A program made the translations under genes and the position numbers. A DNA stretch of 62,076 bases from Acidimicrobiales bacterium (lineage in GTDB: Bacteria; Actinomycetota; Acidimicrobiia; Acidimicrobiales; RAAP-2). Numbering within the stretch: position 1 is the stretch's first letter; each line of letters opens with the position of its first letter. Positions 8,185-16,486 of this stretch are shown here, in pieces. The stretch is from contig JANYFR010000064.1 of NCBI GenBank assembly GCA_025362585.1, positions 1-62,076 of the forward strand. Direction: 5' to 3'. The notes under the pieces were generated by a model, which did no database searches, had not been told where the DNA came from, and was given only the letters and a program-made list of their open reading frames with translations.

Positions 8185-9272
8185 ACCTCTTCGAACTCGA
8201 CACTCCGCGTCTGGTGGTAGACCTCGACCGACTGGAACGCAACGTCGACGAGATGGCCTCGGTCGCCCGCGAGCACCACGTGCGACTCCGTCCCCACACC
8301 AAAACGCACAAGATCCCCGAATTCGCCCACATGCAACTGTCGGCCGGCGCGGCCGGTATTACCGTGGCGAAACTGGGCGAGGCCGAGGTCATGGCCGACA
8401 GCGGTATCGACGATATTCTCGTCGCCTACCCCCTCTGGGGGACCGAGAAACTCGAACGTCTACGGGCCTTGCGGGAACGGGCACGGATTCTGGTGAGCCT
8501 GGACTCCTTCGAGGTGGGCGAGGGCATTGCTCGTGTCGGACGCGAGCAACGGCGAGACGTCGAGGTCTACCTCGAAGTCGACACCGGACATCACCGCATG
8601 GGGGTGTCCCCGGGCGACGAAGCGCGCCTCCTCGCTCGACGCCTCTCGACGCTGACTGGCATCGCCGTCACGGGTCTGCTCACCCACGCTGGCCACGCCT
8701 ACGCCGCACCACTCGCGACACGCGACCAGGTAGTGGCGCGCGAGATCCAGGACCTAGTGATGACCCGCGCGTCGTGCCAAGCTGACGGACTCGAGATCAC
8801 CGAGATCAGCGTTGGTTCAACGCCCTCAGCGCGCATGGAGTCTCTCGAGCCCGGCGTCACCGAGGTGCGGCCCGGAACCTACATCTGCAACGACACGGCG
8901 ATGGTCAATCTCGGCGTGGCCACCCTTGAGCAGTGCGCGGCCACGATCCTCGCGACCGTCGTGGGACGTCCGAGCCCCGATCGCTTCGTCATTGACGCGG
9001 GAACAAAGTGCTTCACGTCCGACGGTGTCGGTCGATCGGGATGGCTGCACGTCGTGGGACGACCGGATCTGACGATGGAGTTCATCACCGAGGAGCATGG
9101 CGTGGGCACCATCGATCGTGACGCCGGACACCCATTGCGCATTGGCGATACCTTGCAGATCATCCCGAGCCACGTATGTCCCGTCTTCAACCTCTTTGAC
9201 GTCGTCACCACGTACCGAGGCACGACCGTCGAGGGCGAGCTTCGTGTCGCCGGTCGAGGCAAGGTCCGCTAG
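8181..9272 (+). CDS. D-threonine aldolase / D-serine dehydratase-like PLP enzyme
   Basis: A 363-residue fold-type III PLP protein. The N-terminal alanine-racemase-like barrel carries the probable PLP lysine Lys41 in 'RPHTKTHK', and 'VDTGHHRMGV' is a typical barrel segment. The C-terminal beta domain carries the metal-binding His/Cys pair in 'SHVCPVFNLFD'. Family members cleave or dehydrate D-3-hydroxy amino acids (D-threonine, D-serine, 3-hydroxy-D-aspartate). With RidA and a second PLP enzyme nearby, the island probably handles an amino-hydroxy acid. Which reaction applies cannot be decided from sequence. Confidence 0.85.
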   Translation: MNLFELDTPRLVVDLDRLERNVDEMASVAREHHVRLRPHTKTHKIPEFAHMQLSAGAAGITVAKLGEAEVMADSGIDDILVAYPLWGTEKLERLRALRERARILVSLDSFEVGEGIARVGREQRRDVEVYLEVDTGHHRMGVSPGDEARLLARRLSTLTGIAVTGLLTHAGHAYAAPLATRDQVVAREIQDLVMTRASCQADGLEITEISVGSTPSARMESLEPGVTEVRPGTYICNDTAMVNLGVATLEQCAATILATVVGRPSPDRFVIDAGTKCFTSDGVGRSGWLHVVGRPDLTMEFITEEHGVGTIDRDAGHPLRIGDTLQIIPSHVCPVFNLFDVVTTYRGTTVEGELRVAGRGKVR

Positions 9273-9399
9273 CCAGTGAACCCACGATGGGAACTTGCGA
9301 ATGAGACGTGCGTGGACGTTGGCGCGGACCGACTTCGTAGGTACATTTCTGAGATGGTCAGTGACGTCGACTCGAACAGTTCCGCGTGGCGGATCTGGA

Positions 9400-9428
9400 T
9401 TCTGAACGACAATCCCCCTCGCTATAGT
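9400..9428 (+). promoter_or_regulatory. Promoter TTCTGA-N17-TATAGT
   Basis: TTCTGA (9400-9405) and TATAGT (9423-9428) are separated by exactly 17 bp, a well-formed housekeeping promoter. Transcription would begin near 9435, about 280 nt before the ABC ATPase start. The downstream leader contains two perfect hairpins. Confidence 0.5.
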
Positions 9429-9434
9429 GATGCC

Positions 9435-9635
9435 ACGCAACAGCCGCCGCTGCCGCGACTGCAAGGGGAAACCGTGTGAGTCTCGCTCATTCAAGAAGCA
9501 ACGAGCCTTGCGACGAAATCGGTGGCGTACGGGGTGCCGACCACCTCCTTGCCCTCCGGCGATCGAGGGACAAATGCCCGTCGGTCGTCGGTCTCAAGGA
9601 GACAGCCGGCGCTAGGAGCGCCGATGGCCATTTTT
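9435..9635 (+). ncRNA. Candidate structured leader or small RNA
   Basis: Between the aldolase-like gene and the ABC ATPase (9273-9711) no convincing gene was found. Downstream of the promoter at 9400-9428 the sequence ends in two consecutive hairpins: GTCTC-AAG-GAGAC (9591-9603) and CGGCGCT-AGG-AGCGCCG (9607-9623). A run of five T follows at 9631-9635. This could be an untranslated leader with an attenuator for the ATPase gene, or a free RNA of about 200 nt. The T run is 7 nt from the stem, which weakens the terminator reading. No known riboswitch class was recognised. Confidence 0.3.
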
Positions 9636-9711
9636 ACCCAACGACTGTCCAAAGTTCGAGAGATTATTCAAGTCGAATTGAGAACCGTATCGCCGTGACG
9701 AAGAGTTCATC

Positions 9712-10878
9712 GTGACCGCGATTTCGCTGCGCGGAATCAACAAGATCTACCCCAACGGCTACCACGCCGTTCACGACTTGTCGCTCGACATTGCCGAGGG
9801 CGAGTTGATGGTCATGGTCGGTCCGTCCGGTTGCGGCAAAACCACCGGACTTCGAATGGTTGCCGGTCTCGAAGACATCACGTCGGGCGAACTTCTCTTT
9901 GGTGAGCAGTTGGTCAATAACTTGACGTCCAAACAACGCGATATCGCGATGGTGTTCCAGAACTACGCTCTGTATCCCCACATGACGGTGGCGCAAAACA
10001 TCGGCTTCTCGCTCGAGCTGCGCAAAATGAGTAAAACCGAGATCGCGGAGAGGGTCAAGAAGGCGGCCACCATTCTGGGCCTCAACGAGTGGCTGAATCG
10101 CAAGCCCGCGCAACTCTCAGGTGGCCAGCGCCAGCGCGTGGCGATGGGGCGAGCCATCGTACGCGAACCGGCCGTCTTCTTGATGGACGAACCGCTCTCG
10201 AACCTTGACGCAAAGTTGCGCGTGCAAATGCGCACCGAAGTGAGCCGCATCCAGCGCCGCATCGGTGTCGCCACGCTCTACGTGACCCACGACCAGACCG
10301 AAGCCATGACCATGGGCGACCGCGTCGCCGTCATGCGCGAGGGCCGACTCCAGCAGTGCGACCAGCCCCGAGTGCTCTACCACGAGCCCTGCAATCTCTT
10401 TGTAGCGTCATTCATTGGTTCGCCCGCGATGAATCTCTACCGCTCATCACTCAGCGATGACGGTCGAACGCTCCTTCTGGGGTCGCAGCGCATCGCCCTG
10501 AGCGATCACGCACTGGCCCTGCGTCCCGGTCTCTCTCGGTATCGTGGCCGCGAAGTCGTCATAGGTTTGCGCCCCGAGGACTTACCGCTCTCGGACTCAA
10601 TTGACGACACCAGCCTCACGGTCGACGTCGAGTTGGTCGAGGAGCTCGGCTCGGAGCTATTGGTGCACTTCACTACTGACGCCACTCGCGCGCACGTTGA
10701 GCGCGGGAGCCACGATGAAGACGACGACGCGCCGGCGTTGATCGACGCAGGGGGTGAAGGCGTGGCCCGTATCGATCCGCGCTCCAGAGTCACCCGAGGA
10801 GAATCAGTGCGCCTGCGAGTCTTCGTGGAACGTTGCCACTTCTTCGATCACACGACCGAACAAGCGATCATCAACTAA
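9712..10878 (+). CDS. Carbohydrate ABC transporter ATPase (MsmK/UgpC/MalK type)
   Basis: A 388-residue ATPase: Walker A 'GPSGCGKTT', Q-loop 'MVFQNYALYPH', signature 'LSGGQRQR', Walker B 'VFLMDEPLSNLD', H-loop 'YVTHDQTEAM', then a C-terminal TOBE/regulatory domain with 'VVIGLRPEDL'. It should energise import of sugar-like solutes. It most likely serves the permeases at 3.9-5.6 kb, which have no ATPase of their own; MsmK-type ATPases can also serve several importers. GTG start with weak GAAGAG upstream. It is the last gene of the island. Confidence 0.92.
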   Translation: MTAISLRGINKIYPNGYHAVHDLSLDIAEGELMVMVGPSGCGKTTGLRMVAGLEDITSGELLFGEQLVNNLTSKQRDIAMVFQNYALYPHMTVAQNIGFSLELRKMSKTEIAERVKKAATILGLNEWLNRKPAQLSGGQRQRVAMGRAIVREPAVFLMDEPLSNLDAKLRVQMRTEVSRIQRRIGVATLYVTHDQTEAMTMGDRVAVMREGRLQQCDQPRVLYHEPCNLFVASFIGSPAMNLYRSSLSDDGRTLLLGSQRIALSDHALALRPGLSRYRGREVVIGLRPEDLPLSDSIDDTSLTVDVELVEELGSELLVHFTTDATRAHVERGSHDEDDDAPALIDAGGEGVARIDPRSRVTRGESVRLRVFVERCHFFDHTTEQAIIN

Positions 10879-11081
10879 CCGGACGACTCGCCTCACAATC
10901 GACGGTCTCCGTTGGAACTTGACGACTGCACTCAATTCTCACGACTCTCCCCTACGCGTAGGAGCAACGGGCTGCCAGAAACTTGCCTGTCGGTCGAGTC
11001 GTTCAGCCGGCGAGCACGAGCTCGATGCAGGGACGCTACGACGTCGATTCTCGCCACACTGTCCCGTCCTTCGCTGACTCG

Positions 11082-11154
11082 CTGGCGGGGGAGGGCTCGA
11101 ACCTCCAACCTACGGATTCAAAGTCCGTCGTTCTGCCAATTGAACTACCCGCCA
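11082..11154 (-). tRNA. tRNA-Gln (anticodon TTG)
   Basis: On the minus strand a 73-nt cloverleaf folds completely: 7-bp acceptor TGGCGGG/CCCGCCA, D stem GTTC/GAAC, anticodon stem ACGGA/TCCGT with loop CTTTGAA giving anticodon TTG (reads CAA and, with wobble, CAG), variable loop AGGTT and T stem GGAGG/CCTCC with loop TTCGAGC. The discriminator base is G and CCA is not encoded. It lies alone between the ABC ATPase and the divergent response-regulator gene. Confidence 0.95.
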
Positions 11155-11192
11155 AAAACGGTACGCTGACAATCTTCGGTGATTCTTAATGA

Positions 11193-11963
11193 ATGAGTGA
11201 GGATGACTTATACCAATCAGCAACACTAGAGCCTGATGCCTCGCCCGTAGAAAGCCGCGCCGTGACCACCGCCCCCTCCCCGAACTCCTACATCGCGATC
11301 GTCGACGATGACGCCGCGATTCGCACCGCACTCGGGCGAGCGCTCCGAATGGAGAACTACGACGTGGAACTCTTCGATGACGGCGTCAGCGCTCTGAAGT
11401 CGATCCAGCTGCGCGCCCCCGACGCCATTGTTCTCGACCTGCAGCTGCCCGACATTGACGGCCTCGAAATCTGTCGACGAATCCGCCGCTCCGGCGACAC
11501 CACGCCCATTCTGATGCTCACCGCGCGAGACGCGGTGAACGACCGCGTCGCCGGTCTCGACGTGGGTGCCGACGACTACCTGGTGAAACCGTTCGACCTC
11601 GCCGAACTGCTCGCCCGTCTGCGCGCACTCCTTCGCCGGCACAACGTGGGCGACGGGGATGGCTCGGTCCTGCGCTTCGAGGACCTGACGTTGAGTCCCC
11701 AAACTCGAGAGGTGCACCGAGGCGGACGTAGTGTCGAGTTGACCAAGATTGAGTTCGACCTCCTCGAGCTCTTTCTGCAGCACCCTCGTCAGGTGCTCAC
11801 TCGCGATCAGATTCTCGACCTCGTCTGGGGCTACAACTTCGACTCCGGCACGAATTCGCTGGCCGTGTACATCGGCTATCTGCGTCGCAAACTCGAAGAG
11901 AGTGGCGAGTCCCGTCTCATCCAGACGGTGCGCGGCGTGGGTTACGCCCTTCGCACGACGTGA
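11193..11963 (+). CDS. OmpR-family response regulator (MprA/PrrA-like)
   Basis: A 256-residue two-component regulator. The receiver domain has the acidic pocket 'IVDDDAA', phospho-acceptor Asp in '[11 protein letters not shown]' and '[10 protein letters not shown]'. The C-terminal winged helix has '[20 protein letters not shown]' and 'YLRRKLE'. The first ~30 residues before the receiver are an unusual disordered-looking extension; a GTG at 11262 would remove most of it. The kinase gene overlaps it by 4 nt. The ApbE / membrane electron-transfer genes follow on the same strand and are its likely targets. Confidence 0.93.
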   Translation: MSEDDLYQSATLEPDASPVESRAVTTAPSPNSYIAIVDDDAAIRTALGRALRMENYDVELFDDGVSALKSIQLRAPDAIVLDLQLPDIDGLEICRRIRRSGDTTPILMLTARDAVNDRVAGLDVGADDYLVKPFDLAELLARLRALLRRHNVGDGDGSVLRFEDLTLSPQTREVHRGGRSVELTKIEFDLLELFLQHPRQVLTRDQILDLVWGYNFDSGTNSLAVYIGYLRRKLEESGESRLIQTVRGVGYALRTT

Positions 11964-13318
11964 CGTTTCGCACCCGGGTCATCACCGCGACGGTCGCCGC
12001 CGCGACCATCGCCGTCATGCTCGCCTGCCTGGCCTCGTTCATCACCACTCGCTCGGCGCTCTTGCACTCGGTCGACGTCTCCCTCCTCTCTCAGGCTTCG
12101 CAGAACACTCCCAAGGGCGGCAACGACGAGACGCAAATCGGTGCCTACGTGGTACTGGTTCTCCCTTCGGGTCAGACAGTACCCTCGTCGGCGGTACCGG
12201 TCGACGCCGCAATCCGCGCCGTCGCGAAGGGCCAGAGCGATCAGGTGCTGCGCGACTTCACTTTTAAAGGCCACACCTACCGGGAGTTGGTCGTCCCCCT
12301 TCCCAAGGGCACGGACATCACGTCGACTAACGGCGTGTACACCACCAAGACCACCACGGCGGAACTGTTCATCATCAACATCACCGGACAGATCACGGAG
12401 TTGCGCAATCTCGTGCGGACGCTGCTCCTGGTGGCGGTGGGCGGGCTCCTCCTGGCCCTCGGCCTCGGCCTCTTCCTCGCACGCGCGGCCCTGCGCCCCC
12501 TTGAAGAGGTCACCAACGAGATCGAGACCGTCGCGGAGACGAACGACATGGCCTACCGGCTCGTCGAGGGCGAGGCCGACGAACTTGGTCGCCTGCGCCG
12601 CGTCTTTAACAGACTGCTCAGCACCGTTGAAGCGAGCCAGACCCTCCAACGCCAGCTCGTCGTCGACGCCAGTCACGAACTTCGCACTCCCCTGACGTCG
12701 TTGCGCACCAACGCCCAAGTCCTCACACGCGCCCGCGAGCTGAACCCGGAGGACCTGAGCCAGCTCACGGGCGACATGGTCACCCAGGTTGACGAGCTCG
12801 CGGCGCTCGTGGCCGACCTTGGCGAGCTCGCCCGGGGCGAGCGCAGCGAGGGCGCCATTGAATCACTACGACTCGACGAGTGCGTGGACGAGTGCGTGGA
12901 CACGGCGCGAACGTACGCCCGGATCAAGGACATCGCTCTCGAGGCGCACGTGCAGCCGTCAACCGTGCTCGGCCGACACGACCGACTGGTGCGCGCCATC
13001 TCGAATCTCTTGACCAACGCGGTGAAGTTCACCCCGAGCGGCGGGCAGATCGTTGTGGCGTCGAGCAAGGGCGCCATTTCGGTGAGTGACAGCGGACCGG
13101 GAATCAACGACCAGGACTTGCCGTTCGTCTTTGACCGGTTCTGGCGTTCACCAACGGCACGCGCCCTGCCCGGGTCGGGTCTCGGTCTCTCAATCGTCGC
13201 CCAAGTGGTGGCCGAACTGCAGGGTACCGTCGAGGTTGACCGCGACCCCGTACTTAAGGGGGCACGCTTCACGATCACCATGCCGATCGCCCCCACCGAG
13301 GCGCCCGTCGGGTTGTAG
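11960..13318 (+). CDS. HAMP-containing sensor histidine kinase (MprB/PrrB-like)
   Basis: A 452-residue membrane kinase. A helix near residues 5-27 and a second after '[16 protein letters not shown]' bracket an external sensor region of about 120 residues. HAMP follows, then HisKA with the phospho-acceptor in '[14 protein letters not shown]', and an ATPase domain with N box '[10 protein letters not shown]', 'SDSGPGI' and 'GSGLGLSIV'. GTG start in a GTGA overlap with the response regulator. The sensor region has no recognised ligand domain, so the signal is unknown. Confidence 0.92.
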   Translation: MTFRTRVITATVAAATIAVMLACLASFITTRSALLHSVDVSLLSQASQNTPKGGNDETQIGAYVVLVLPSGQTVPSSAVPVDAAIRAVAKGQSDQVLRDFTFKGHTYRELVVPLPKGTDITSTNGVYTTKTTTAELFIINITGQITELRNLVRTLLLVAVGGLLLALGLGLFLARAALRPLEEVTNEIETVAETNDMAYRLVEGEADELGRLRRVFNRLLSTVEASQTLQRQLVVDASHELRTPLTSLRTNAQVLTRARELNPEDLSQLTGDMVTQVDELAALVADLGELARGERSEGAIESLRLDECVDECVDTARTYARIKDIALEAHVQPSTVLGRHDRLVRAISNLLTNAVKFTPSGGQIVVASSKGAISVSDSGPGINDQDLPFVFDRFWRSPTARALPGSGLGLSIVAQVVAELQGTVEVDRDPVLKGARFTITMPIAPTEAPVGL

Positions 13319-13401
13319 TCACCTTCTGTCAATTTTCTTACGGCACCGCTGATGGCTCCTTAGGTGCCCGGGTGACATTTCGAGGGAAAGGATCTCCCAC
13401 C

Positions 13402-13605
13402 ATGACGTTGCCTCGCCACACCCCTCAACAGCGCAGTCTCCGTGTGACGCCCCGGGGCCTCCCGGGGTCGACGCCCGGCGCCGTCCAACCGCCATCGACC
13501 GTTGCCGACCTGGCCGCGGTGGACGCGGCCGCTATCAATACCTTGCCCACCTTCGGACCCCGCCGTCAACTCGGCCGGCCCCTCGGGCACTACGGTCGGG
13601 AATGA
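13402..13605 (+). CDS. Small hypothetical protein upstream of ApbE
   Basis: A 67-residue ORF starting at ATG 13402 after 'GAAAGGA', with a possible earlier ATG at 13372. It is rich in Pro, Arg, Thr and Ala and has no membrane helix, cysteine or known motif. It ends 9 nt before the ApbE start, so it may be co-transcribed. Flavin transferases often sit next to their FMN-acceptor protein, but no FMN-attachment motif of the (S/T)GA(S/T) type is seen here. It could be a leader peptide, a small partner, or not translated. Confidence 0.4.
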   Translation: MTLPRHTPQQRSLRVTPRGLPGSTPGAVQPPSTVADLAAVDAAAINTLPTFGPRRQLGRPLGHYGRE

Positions 13606-13614
13606 GCGTCGAGA

Positions 13615-14520
13615 ATGAACTTCCAAATCTGGGGCCTGAGTGGTTCACTACATACCCAGCACGAGAGCAGCATGGCCTTCGCCGAAGAGCGGCTCTGGCA
13701 CTGGATTAACAAGGTGGACGCCGCGTGCAATCGATTCCGTCGAGACTCCGAGATCTCACGCCTGAATGCCATGGGCGGCCAGACCGTCGCCGTCAGCGCG
13801 ACCCTCGAACGGGCGATCGACGCAGCGATCCGCGCCGGTGAGGCGACGGGGGGGCTCTGTGACCCCACGGTGCTGCCGGCCCTGGTGGCCCTCGGTTACG
13901 ACCGCGACTACGACGAACTGGTCACCCGCACCGACACTGTTGTTGGGGTGCCCGTGCCCGCGCCCGGTCTCGACGCCATCACGCTCGACGCCGCCAACCA
14001 CACGCTCAGCCTCGCCCCCCACTGTCAGATCGACCTCGGGGCCAGTGCGAAGGCCCTCGTCGTCGACATCGTCGCCGACGAGGTATGGCGCCACGGCGAT
14101 GGCGTGGTCGTGGAGCTTGGTGGCGACGTCGCCGTGCGCGGTTCGGGACCCCTCGGTCCCTGGGTAATCGGCGTCAGTGACTCACTCGACGTGGGCCCCG
14201 ACGTGCCAAGAGTCAGCTTCGGCCACGGCGGCATCGCCACGTCCTCCACTCGCTCGAGGACGTGGCGCGCGGGCACTGAGGTCGTCAACCACATCATCGA
14301 TCCGCGCACCGGCTCGTACGCGCGGGGCCCCTACGTCACCGCCACCGTCTCAGCGAGCGACTGCGTGCTCGCCAACGCCTTCGCCACCGCCGCGCTGCTC
14401 TGGGACGACGACGCCGGCTACTTCATTGCCCAGGCCGGTTGGTCGGCACGCCTGATCCGTTTCGACGGTACGGTTGAGTTCGTAGGTGGGTGGCCAGCAG
14501 AAGGAGAGATCTCCCCATGA
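13615..14520 (+). CDS. apbE: FAD:protein FMN transferase
   Basis: A 301-residue ApbE-family protein. ApbE uses FAD and Mg2+ to attach FMN covalently to a Thr/Ser of electron-transfer proteins. Family segments are 'ISRLNA', 'GEATGGLCDPTVLPAL', 'CQIDLGASAKALVVD', 'VVELGGDVAVRG' and 'HIIDPRTG'. No signal peptide or lipobox is present, so it should act in the cytoplasm. It overlaps the ferric-reductase-like gene by 4 nt (ATGA). Its acceptor protein is not obvious in the window. Confidence 0.93.
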   Translation: MNFQIWGLSGSLHTQHESSMAFAEERLWHWINKVDAACNRFRRDSEISRLNAMGGQTVAVSATLERAIDAAIRAGEATGGLCDPTVLPALVALGYDRDYDELVTRTDTVVGVPVPAPGLDAITLDAANHTLSLAPHCQIDLGASAKALVVDIVADEVWRHGDGVVVELGGDVAVRGSGPLGPWVIGVSDSLDVGPDVPRVSFGHGGIATSSTRSRTWRAGTEVVNHIIDPRTGSYARGPYVTATVSASDCVLANAFATAALLWDDDAGYFIAQAGWSARLIRFDGTVEFVGGWPAEGEISP

Positions 14521-15212
14521 TTGCCCTGACTTCACCGTATCTCTGGTACACGACCCGCGCCACGGGATTCGTCGCCCTAATCCTCTTCACGCTCGTGGCG
14601 TCGCTCGGGACCTTCGTCGCCAACCGAATCGGCGGAACGTACATCGGTCGCTTCGAACTGAATGAACTGCACCGTTCGGTGTCGATCATTGCCATCATGT
14701 TCCTCGTTATCCACATCACCACCACCGTGATCGACAGTTTCGTCTCGACCGGCTGGACCTCGGCGTTGGTGCCGATGACGTCGGCCTACAAGCGCCTGCC
14801 GGTCACGCTGGGCACCGTGGCGTTTGACCTCATTCTCGCCGTGTGGATCTCGAGCCTCTTGAAGGCACGTATCGCGAACGGGACCTGGCGGTTCATCCAC
14901 TGGTTCAGTTGGTTGGCCTTGGCGACCGCGGTGGTCCACGGGATCCTCGTCGGTACCGACAGCCGCCGCAGCTTCGGGCTCGTCATCGTCGTCGTCTGCT
15001 CGCTCGTCGTGGTCGCTAGCGCGTTCTGGCGTTACCTGGGGCGCCCCACCCGGGCCGCGGGCCGCACCGCGCTGTCACCGCTCGCGCCGATCGACCGTGC
15101 CACTCGCCCGCCCCGGGCGTCGGGCAACGACCCGGCGACAACGCCCCGCCGCGGGGTCCGGCCTTCGTCGCCCACCACTCCCCCCGATGACGCACGACGG
15201 GGGCGCCGGTGA
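14517..15212 (+). CDS. Ferric-reductase-like transmembrane diheme protein
   Basis: A 231-residue membrane protein with about six helices in the first 175 residues and a Pro/Arg-rich cytoplasmic tail. Two histidine pairs, His52/His66 ('LHRS', 'LVIHIT') and His128/His141 ('RFIHWF', 'VVHGIL'), have the 13- and 12-residue spacings expected for two stacked b hemes in the ferric reductase / NOX / MsrQ fold. It lacks the FAD and NAD domains of full-length ferric reductases, so electrons must come from another protein, probably the NuoF-like gene that follows. AAGGAG precedes the ATG, which overlaps the apbE stop. GTGA overlap downstream. Confidence 0.85.
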   Translation: MIALTSPYLWYTTRATGFVALILFTLVASLGTFVANRIGGTYIGRFELNELHRSVSIIAIMFLVIHITTTVIDSFVSTGWTSALVPMTSAYKRLPVTLGTVAFDLILAVWISSLLKARIANGTWRFIHWFSWLALATAVVHGILVGTDSRRSFGLVIVVVCSLVVVASAFWRYLGRPTRAAGRTALSPLAPIDRATRPPRASGNDPATTPRRGVRPSSPTTPPDDARRGRR

Positions 15213-16486
15213 TTGCCGCCACCACTCTGCCGCGCGTGCTCCACGGCGCGAGCGGTCGTCCCCTCACGCTCGAACAGCACGAGGAGGCCTTTTCGATGAC
15301 CGAGCGGCCCGGCACACTGGTCGAGCAACTTGAGGCGGCGGGACTGACGGGACGCGGCGGCGCGGCCTTCCCCACGTACCGAAAGGTCCAACTGATCGCC
15401 AACCAGCGCAGTCACCACAAGTTCATGGTGGTGAACGCCATGGAGGGGGAACCGGCCGCGCACAAGGACCAGACGTTGCTGTCGTCCAACCCCCACCTCG
15501 TCCTCGACGGCGCCGAGTTCCTGGCGGCCGCGATCGGGGCGAAGAACATCGCCATCTGCGTGGCGCGCGACAATCCGAAGGTCGTGCATCACGTCCAACG
15601 CGCAATCCACGAGCGCTCGCGGCGCGGCCGCCGTGGACCGAAACTCGAACTCCACGCCCCGCCGTGGCGCTACGTCGCGGGCGAGGAGTCGGCCCTGGTG
15701 CACTGGCTCAACAACCACGAGTCGCTTCCCCAGTACCGGCCCGACCGGCCGCATATTCTGCGAATCGACAACGGTCCGGCACTCGTGGACAACGCCGAGA
15801 CCTGCGCCAACGTGGGACTGATCGGCCGGTTCGGGGCCGACTGGTTTCGCGCACTCGGTACCGCCGAGAGTCCGGGCAGCACCCTCGTGTCACTGTCCGG
15901 TGCGATCACGCGTCCCACCGTCCTCGAGGTACCACTCGGTGCGTCATTGCGCTCAATTCTCGTAGCGGGCGGCGCCGACCCCGACCCCCAGGCCGTTCTC
16001 ACCGGCGGCTACGGCGGAGCGTGGTTGAGCGGTGACCACCTCGACACCCCCTACACCAATCAGGCCCTCGGGGCCCTCGGGGCGACCGTCGGCGCGGGTA
16101 TTCTCGTCGTGATCCCGAAGAGCGCCTGCGGTCTCGTCGAGACCCATCGGATCGCCCGGTGGATGGCCAACGAGAGCGCTCGCCAGTGCGGGCCGTGCGC
16201 CTTCGGCCTGCCGGCGCTCGCCGAGGACCTGCGCGAACTGGCCTACGGGTCGCGCGACCCCCGGGCCGTCCTGGCGCGACTCGTCGAACGCTGCGGAGTG
16301 ATTGAGGGCCGGGGTGCCTGTCGCCATCCAGACGGCGTGACCCGGCTGATCAAGTCGGCGCTGGAGGTCTTCGCGACCGACCTCAACCACCACATGCTCG
16401 GCGCACCCTGCGTCGGCAGCGGCTCGACCCGGCACTACGTGCCCATTCCGGCGCTGGAGCGTGAAGAGGAGATGGTGTGGGAGTGA
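15209..16486 (+). CDS. NuoF-like NADH-binding flavoprotein with SLBB and Fe-S region
   Basis: A 425-residue protein resembling the 51-kDa subunit of complex I. The NADH/FMN site is seen at 48-59 ('GRGGAAFPTYRK') and 'NAMEGEPAAHKDQ' near 76, with 'YVAGEESALV' near 155 and 'NAETCANV' near 195. An SLBB-like stretch covers about 225-275. In the C-terminal cluster region the usual four cysteines are reduced: Cys327 and Cys330 ('QCGPC') and Cys371 ('GACRHPDG') remain, while the first is Ala324. It probably feeds electrons from NAD(P)H to the ferredoxin and the membrane hemes. GTG start overlaps the membrane-protein stop. No other complex I subunits are nearby. Confidence 0.85.
   Translation: MIAATTLPRVLHGASGRPLTLEQHEEAFSMTERPGTLVEQLEAAGLTGRGGAAFPTYRKVQLIANQRSHHKFMVVNAMEGEPAAHKDQTLLSSNPHLVLDGAEFLAAAIGAKNIAICVARDNPKVVHHVQRAIHERSRRGRRGPKLELHAPPWRYVAGEESALVHWLNNHESLPQYRPDRPHILRIDNGPALVDNAETCANVGLIGRFGADWFRALGTAESPGSTLVSLSGAITRPTVLEVPLGASLRSILVAGGADPDPQAVLTGGYGGAWLSGDHLDTPYTNQALGALGATVGAGILVVIPKSACGLVETHRIARWMANESARQCGPCAFGLPALAEDLRELAYGSRDPRAVLARLVERCGVIEGRGACRHPDGVTRLIKSALEVFATDLNHHMLGAPCVGSGSTRHYVPIPALEREEEMVWE

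Noticed and set aside
9440-9520. Cobalamin-riboswitch-like string (GGGGAAACCGTGTGAG)
   Set aside because: The other conserved boxes of that riboswitch are missing and the downstream ABC ATPase is a sugar type.
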